A stretch of DNA of 64,000 bases from Ifrita kowaldi. Its lineage: Eukaryota; Chordata; Aves; Passeriformes; Cinclosomatidae. Of the stretch, positions 58,624 to 64,000 are shown piece by piece. The stretch's first letter is position 1, and every line of letters begins with the position of its first letter. The notes below the pieces were generated by a model that did not search any database, was not told the DNA's origin, and saw nothing but the letters and a program-made list of their open reading frames with translations. Location: NCBI GenBank assembly GCA_013398055.1, contig VZRS01000311.1, positions 76,015 to 140,014 of the forward strand. Reading direction: 5' to 3'. The translations under genes were made by a program, and so were the position numbers.

Positions 58624-59852
58624 AACCATAAGCCTGTTTACAATTTTGAGTCTGATGGAATTTGAAATAGCAGATTTGCTGCATTTGGAAGTAGGTAAGT
58701 TATGTAGCAATATCACATAGCTCCAAAACATCACAGAGAACAGTTTAGGGCATTCAATTTATTCTGTAATATTTGTGTATTTCTGAATAGTCATGTTTAA
58801 AAATAACCAGAAGCCCCAGTAAAGGCTGTTAATGTTTTTTAATGGGTTATGTTTTCAGCTGCTATAAATCTGTAGCTACAAGGCGGTGGGTCCATGTCGG
58901 TTTATAGAAACTGAATATGTAGCCCAGCAACAAAAGGGCTGCAGAAACTGCTGGCTGGGGTTGAGTGGAGTCATTTGAATGTGGCTTAAGGTATTATTTC
59001 TAGATCAGTTGTGCAGTTGCCTCTAAAACTGCATAACACCCAGTCTGAATTCAGATTCTTGGAAGGTAAACTTGATTGATTATAAACTGGTTTTTTTCTT
59101 CCCAGAGGGACAATGTGATCTTTATCTCACTGAAATGTACTCAGTCCTCGCTTTGCATATGGTACCAGCAATGGGAACTGCCAAAAGAAAAGAGAAAGCT
59201 TCTGTCGATTAAATGAAGCAGACTATTTTTATATTTCGAAAAGTTCATTATTTTATTTCATTATCAGAGTTGTAATTTTGTTGAGAAAATGGATGTATTT
59301 TTGTAAGTCAAAAGAATGGAGGATTAAGTGCAGGATAAGATTATTTTTGTAACTTTCTTTTCTTAGGGCTCAGTGTTGGTGCAGTAAAATGAATGAGATT
59401 TGTATGTCTCCTTGACAGTTTTAAATGACATCTATGCCTTATACATGTTCAGAATATGCGACTGAAAGAAGCAAATTCTTATGTTGACAACCATTGAGAT
59501 TAAATGCTAATCTAATGTAAACCTCTTGCCTTCCTGCTGTTTGGCAGTAACAGGGGCCAGGTTCAGTCCCCAGGGGTTCTCCTTCAGGTAATATCCAAAT
59601 ACAGTAATAAGACTATGGGAGATTGGATTAAACCAGCTGGGTGCCTAATGGACAGCACTTCCCCACCTGCACACAAGCAATTCCAACAAATAGGGGAAGA
59701 AAAGAGAAGGATAACAGAGTTAAGTGTCACTGGGTAGTGCTCTGTAAGGCAAACCATGTCCAATTCCTTCTCCTTGCTGAGTACAGTGAGAGCAGCCCAA
59801 ATCTTCCACACTGGGCTGGTTACTGGTAGTCAGTAGCTGAGCTGGTCACCAG

Positions 59853-60000
59853 TCATAAAATCATGGAATCACTACAGTTACAAAAAACCTTTAAGATCAT
59901 CAAGTCTAACCATCGACCCAGTCTTTTCTTCCCAGTTTGATCCCCTTTCCTGCCTAACAATATTGCTGAAACCTTCCAAGGTTACCCCCCTCCCTGAGAG
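59853..60000 (-). mobile_element. CR1 LINE 3' fragment, antisense, diverged
   Basis: TCATAAAATCATGGAATCAC, then CCTTTAAGATCATCAAGTCT and AACCATCGACCCAG, followed by CCTAACAATATTGCTGAAAC. Matches the antisense avian CR1 end block. The 3' boundary is approximate. Confidence 0.75.
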
Positions 60001-62049
60001 TTCTGGCGGGTGATCAGGTAACCCCATATCCGAGCTGCTGTTGCCACCAGGCACTGATGGAGGGGATGCTGGTGGCCACCAGCTCCACATTCCCCTCCTG
60101 CCTTGCTGTCCCCTGCGTGCCCCTGAGCTCGCTGACCGGCCTTGGCTTAGCTGGATTAGATCCCTTGTGCCGAGTCCCCCACGTTAACAGGTGGACACTA
60201 CCTCGGACATCTGTCTGTCCCTGGGGAGTCCCTGAAGGCTGAGACCTTCTGTGTCAGGTCACTGGGTTTTCAGGAAGGGCTCTGAAGATCTGAGTACTAA
60301 TTCCTTAAGTCACTCCTGCACCTTAGAAGAATTGCTACTTGATTCAATCATTTCTGCTTCCTCTCGTCTTTATTCACCTTCAGCATTCCAAGGAAAGTAG
60401 TTAAAGTGGATAACATCTTAAAGCAAACTGCTTTTGGGTTCAGAGTTTGTTTCTAAGTATTACTTGTTCACTTCCTTCTCTGCTTGCCTTTCTGGGCTGC
60501 AGACAGAAAACACAGAATTAAATCAAGCTTCTTGAGAGGAGGAATTTCCACCAGGGAAACTCATGTCCTTTCAGATCTGGTATCTGTTGTCCAGCTGTAA
60601 GATGAGGAAAGTTAGCTCAAAGTCCCATCCAAGAGACTACAGCAGTTTAGTGGTCAATCATATACCTCATATAAATTTCATATCGTAGTTATGTAAAAAC
60701 AGTCTGAAAATGTTACAATAGCCTTTTCCTTAAGAAAACTTCTAGACTGATTGATAGGAAGGTCAGTTGGATTCATACAACTGGTGGATGCAGGAGGGAA
60801 TTTTGTTTTCATGCAATTTTCACTGTATGTTTTTTTACCTTAACTCTCTGCAATTCCCCAGTTCAGATACTCAGCAAGAGTGCTGAGTATTATGGTTACA
60901 AGAATGTGTGTATGCTGTAGGCTGAAAGTATGAAATCAGGTGGCTTTCACTTCACAAAGCACCAAACCTGCTGCACAAACCAGATGCTAACTCACTGAGA
61001 AGCTTCATTCAAAAGATGAAACAGCAGCATCCGTCTGTCCCCGAGGCAGAGAAGGAAACTTTTTGCTATGTTGCACCTGAGAATTTACAGTCTCTGAAGA
61101 GACAAACGGGCACAACAGAGCTGAACAAAGAGAGGGCACATTTAAGCTGTGGCACTTTTCAGAGGGGTTGGGTCCTCAGTACTTTAGAGACATTAGACAG
61201 CAGCAGCTCTGCTGATAGGAAAACATGCGTGTTTGCTCTGAAAGTGTGGGAGCAGAACTAAACCTTATTTCCTCATCTATTTCTTATCCCAAGTGATCTT
61301 AGATGAGACCATGAATTTCAGCTACTCCCTTCAGCTGTATGTCCTCACTTTTGCTGTGCTCTGCTGTAGATGGTGAGGAAGGATTGCTCAGGTCTCATGG
61401 AATTGATGGTCGTTTGCTCAGCTTCACTGATAAAGCTCCACTCTGGGGGCCCAGCACCCATCCCCTGCCAGCCTGTTTTTGCTGAGGTACGTGGAATCAT
61501 CATGGAATTTCATCTGTTTTACCTAGAGGATGTTTTTGCCTGCCTAGGGCTTGTCACCGTGATGATGTAACAGGTTTACATTGGCTGAGAAGTTTCTGTT
61601 CAAACTGGCTGCAGCCCACGAAGACTTCCCTTGTGTTTCCAAAATAAACTCACCCTTTGGTCACCTTCAAAGTCATGGAATAGAATCTGCACATTTCGAC
61701 ATCCAGCAGGTTCAGCAATTCCCACAGTTGCTGGCTGTGTTGGATCATGACTCTCAGTGCACAGAAGTACCTGCTGACATCAGTGGGATGAAGCAGCCAC
61801 CCCAGACTCCTGGCAAAGTCTCAGCTGGGCTGAGCTGCCCAAGCAGAGAGAATGGGCAACTCCAGAATTCCCAACGGGACTTGTAGGCATGAAAGAAAAG
61901 CCGTAACAGAAGGTTCCTTAAAACCCTGCAGTCTTCTTTTAAGGATTCTTGGATTAGGCTTGGTACTTTTTCAATGATTTGGGCCTTCTTTTAACATTTA
62001 GCTTTGGCACAGATAATCCCATAAGTTTAGAAATGGCCTTTTGATTAGA

Positions 62050-62117
62050 AATCAAGCAGCCCTGACAGTAAATACTTGGGGGTGTTGGTTGGCACATGAT
62101 TCTGTGATTCCATGAAA
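62050..62117 (+). mobile_element. Composite CR1 fragment (ORF2 segment joined to 3' tail)
   Basis: ATCAAGCAGCCCTGACAG and ACTTGGGGGTGTTGGTTG resemble the CR1 ORF2 region that encodes an LGVLVD motif. Within a few bases this runs into ATGATTCTGTGATTCCATGA, the CR1 terminal octamer region. The roughly 0.7-0.8 kb normally between them is missing. Confidence 0.55.
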
Positions 62118-63539
62118 TAAGCAAGTCTCTTAACATTAGGATTTCATTCTTCCAATATTCCTAGGGTTACATTTTAAATGCAGTATTTGTCCACATGCAC
62201 AGAGCACACCACGAAGAACCAGTGTCATCTGTTGACCAAACTATTAAGAGCTTTTAGCAGGTGTCTGCTCCAGTTACCCCGCACAGCAATGTCCTGTGCA
62301 TAGCTAAGTCCTTGGTGCTCACCTGGGGAGCTGGAAGAACTCCACAGATCTGTTTGGTGCAACCTGAGATGAAGCACACTTCTGGTAGGGATACACTGTC
62401 TTTTGTCGATCTAATACAAATAGTAACAATTCCAAAATAAGCAGCTAGTTTTCATACCCTGTTTGGTTGCATAACAAAATTACAGAAGCAGCATTTGAGG
62501 CATGAGAAATTCAAGGTCAAGGTGTTCTGCAGAGCCAAGAGTGCTCAGCCCTAACTGTCTCCTCCCATGGGTTAGTGGGATGTTGGAACCAGGAACAGGC
62601 ATGAAAAAGGACTGTCAGGCAGCTGTGAAGAAACATGGACCATCCCCAGCATCCAGTGTGCTTTGAACCCACACCCAGTGCTGAGGCTCTGGATTCAGTG
62701 ACTTTCTGGTAAGGACAGGTGTAATCATGGTCCAGTTTCTGATTAAACAGTGACAATTACTGAGAAGTTATAGTTGTTATGTAAAGGACTGAGCCCACGA
62801 CTGCCAAATTATTTCACCTCTTTTCCTCCTCCGCTGTTCATCAAGAGCTGTAACTTGTACTTTCACCACCCAATGCTGAGTGCACTCTGCAGCTTTTGCT
62901 AGTGTTGCATCTTTAATACAGTATTTTTGCGGACAGATTTCTTTTGACAGTGGCTAAATTTCCAAATAGGCAATGAAAAAATAAGAGATTATCTTAGTCC
63001 TGAGACAGCAGCTCCAATTCTATAATCTAGTTGCTTGATGCCTTCTCACACAGTAAGTGCCACTGTGAAAGCCTGATAAACTGCTTAATGTTATCATGCT
63101 GTGATTTTATGGGGAGCAATCTTGGATTAGTCTTTTCTTCAGTGCTGCAATCCATGTTACATAAACTTATGCTTACATAAACTTTTTCTGAATTTCCCCT
63201 CTGCATTTTCTCTCTCTCACTACAAAAGCCCATAGAACATTTTCTTCTGTCAGACTTTAACTGGATGTTCTCATCACAAAAGGTGAGACGTGACAACCAC
63301 TTCCCCAAATCCATAGAGATGGAAGCAGAGAGGTGTTATGGGCAGGTACAGGAGGGGAAAAGGATCTCACTTCCACACAATATGGAAGTTCCACATAATC
63401 CTACTTTGTCCCAAACTCCATGACCCTACACTGGTGCTTACACCAGTGCAAACCCAGCTACACTTCTGCAGGCACTGCTCCTAAATAACACCAGGGTAGT
63501 ATTTCAGGCTTCAGCAGAAGAGAGGAAACGAGGGACAAT

Positions 63540-63877
63540 GCAGCATTTTCAAGGATTTCTTTATTATCCAAGTTTACTATTATCTAAAAACACCAATGTA
63601 TTAAAGACCAAGATGGAAACTTGAGCTCAGAAACTTGTAAGAACACACATTTTCAATCTCATCTGTACTGCAAGAAGCATAGTTAAAAAACACTGCTCAG
63701 TATAAAAAAAGTTAATGTTTCCAAGGATCAAATAAATAATTTACAATGCAACAAAAAAAATTATAGAAATCGTACAGAGATTTGCGACTGTGTTGATAAC
63801 TTGCAGCCCCATACAGTAAACATAAAAACCTCCCATTATCAGACAGGCATTGCAAAACCACTGTCAAAACCTACATT
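63540..63877 (-). other. WDCP: Probable 3'UTR of the convergent gene
   Basis: A/T-rich sequence on the minus strand between the stop at 63878 and a canonical poly(A) hexamer at 63560-63565. No plus-strand gene recognised. Confidence 0.55.
63560..63565 (-). promoter_or_regulatory. WDCP: Poly(A) signal, minus strand
   Basis: TTTATT on the plus strand is AATAAA on the minus strand, about 315 bp downstream of the TAA at 63878-63880. It fits the 3' end of the convergent gene. Confidence 0.55.
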
Positions 63878-64000
63878 TTAATTGCTGGGCTGTTCTGAAG
63901 GGCTGCTGCTGTCCAAGGTCTTGGAGGAGCAGTCCCTGAGGACTTCCAGAGAACTGGTGATATCCAGACTTTCAGAAGAAGTGGATCTACACCCCTGTGT
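63878..64000 (-). CDS. WDCP: C-terminal 40 codons of a convergent gene, probably WDCP (partial, runs off the window)
   Basis: Reading the minus strand from 64000 gives 40 in-frame codons ending in TAA at 63878-63880: TQGCRSTSSESLDITSSLEV, then LRDCSSKTLDSSSPSEQPSN. The segment is Ser/Thr-rich and hydrophilic, like a disordered C-terminal tail, and is followed by a poly(A) signal. WDCP (WD repeat and coiled-coil protein, formerly C2orf44) lies tail-to-tail with MFSD2B in human on this strand, so synteny supports the name. I cannot confirm it from a conserved domain because the WD repeats would lie beyond the window. It is too short to be found by ORF length alone. Codon phase at the upstream edge is complete, but whether an intron intervenes is unknown. 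Confidence 0.6.
   Translation of the reverse strand, partial: TQGCRSTSSESLDITSSLEVLRDCSSKTLDSSSPSEQPSN

Larger units (their letters stand above)
56855..58645 (+). other. MFSD2B: Probable MFSD2B 3'UTR
   Basis: Noncoding sequence after the stop. It contains a degraded CR1-like piece at 57211-57275. AATAAA at 58618-58623 is a candidate poly(A) signal, so the UTR may extend to about 58640; a shorter UTR with a variant signal is possible. Confidence 0.4.
58646..63539. other. Intergenic region between MFSD2B and the convergent gene
   Basis: About 4.9 kb with no recognised genes. It holds an antisense CR1 fragment (59853-60000) and a composite CR1 piece (62050-62117). ORFs such as those at 61016-61261 and 61581-61886 show no family resemblance. 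Confidence 0.65.

Noticed and set aside
61581..61886. 101-codon ORF downstream of MFSD2B
   Set aside because: No recognisable motif or gene context; intergenic chance frame.
1..64000. CRISPR arrays, tRNA/rRNA genes, bacterial-type operons or defence systems
   Set aside because: Looked for regularly spaced repeats, cloverleaf-like genes and operon-style ORFs. None is present, and the window is ordinary vertebrate genomic sequence.

Overview
This is vertebrate nuclear DNA, almost certainly from a bird. Genes are split into many short exons with GT-AG introns, introns are mostly 1-5 kb, and the only abundant interspersed repeats are CR1 LINEs with the avian tail (ATTCTATGATTC-like), in both orientations. 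I see no bacterial-type gene, CRISPR array, tRNA or rRNA.

Layout. (1) 1-188 is a GC-rich CpG-island promoter and probable noncoding first exon. (2) 3567-16791, + strand: UBXN2A, a SEP/UBX-domain cofactor of the p97/VCP ATPase, in six coding exons that join into one 293-codon frame. (3) 16792-20619: its probable 3'UTR, then intergenic DNA, a promoter-proximal CR1 and a second CpG island containing a 9-N assembly gap. (4) 20620-56854, + strand: MFSD2B, a sphingolipid/sphingosine-1-phosphate exporter of the major facilitator superfamily. Its 14 coding exons join phase-perfectly into 507 codons. Two of them, the 14-codon start exon and the second exon at 25940-26056, are not visible as ordinary ORFs and were found by homology and splice phase. 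(5) 56855-63559: 3'UTR and intergenic DNA with CR1 fragments. (6) 63878-64000, - strand: the last 40 codons and stop of a convergent gene, most likely WDCP by position.

The order UBXN2A(+), MFSD2B(+), WDCP(-) matches human 2p23.3 as I remember it, so this is a conserved syntenic block, not an accessory island. The genes are functionally independent: UBXN2A works in ubiquitin-dependent p97 pathways, and MFSD2B exports S1P, mainly from red cells and platelets. I found no new multi-gene system. The points most worth a second look are the extended UBXN2A C-terminus, the short MFSD2B start exon, the CR1 plus inverted GATA pair upstream of MFSD2B, the T22 tract at the UBXN2A exon 4 acceptor, and an apparently internally deleted CR1 near 62.1 kb.
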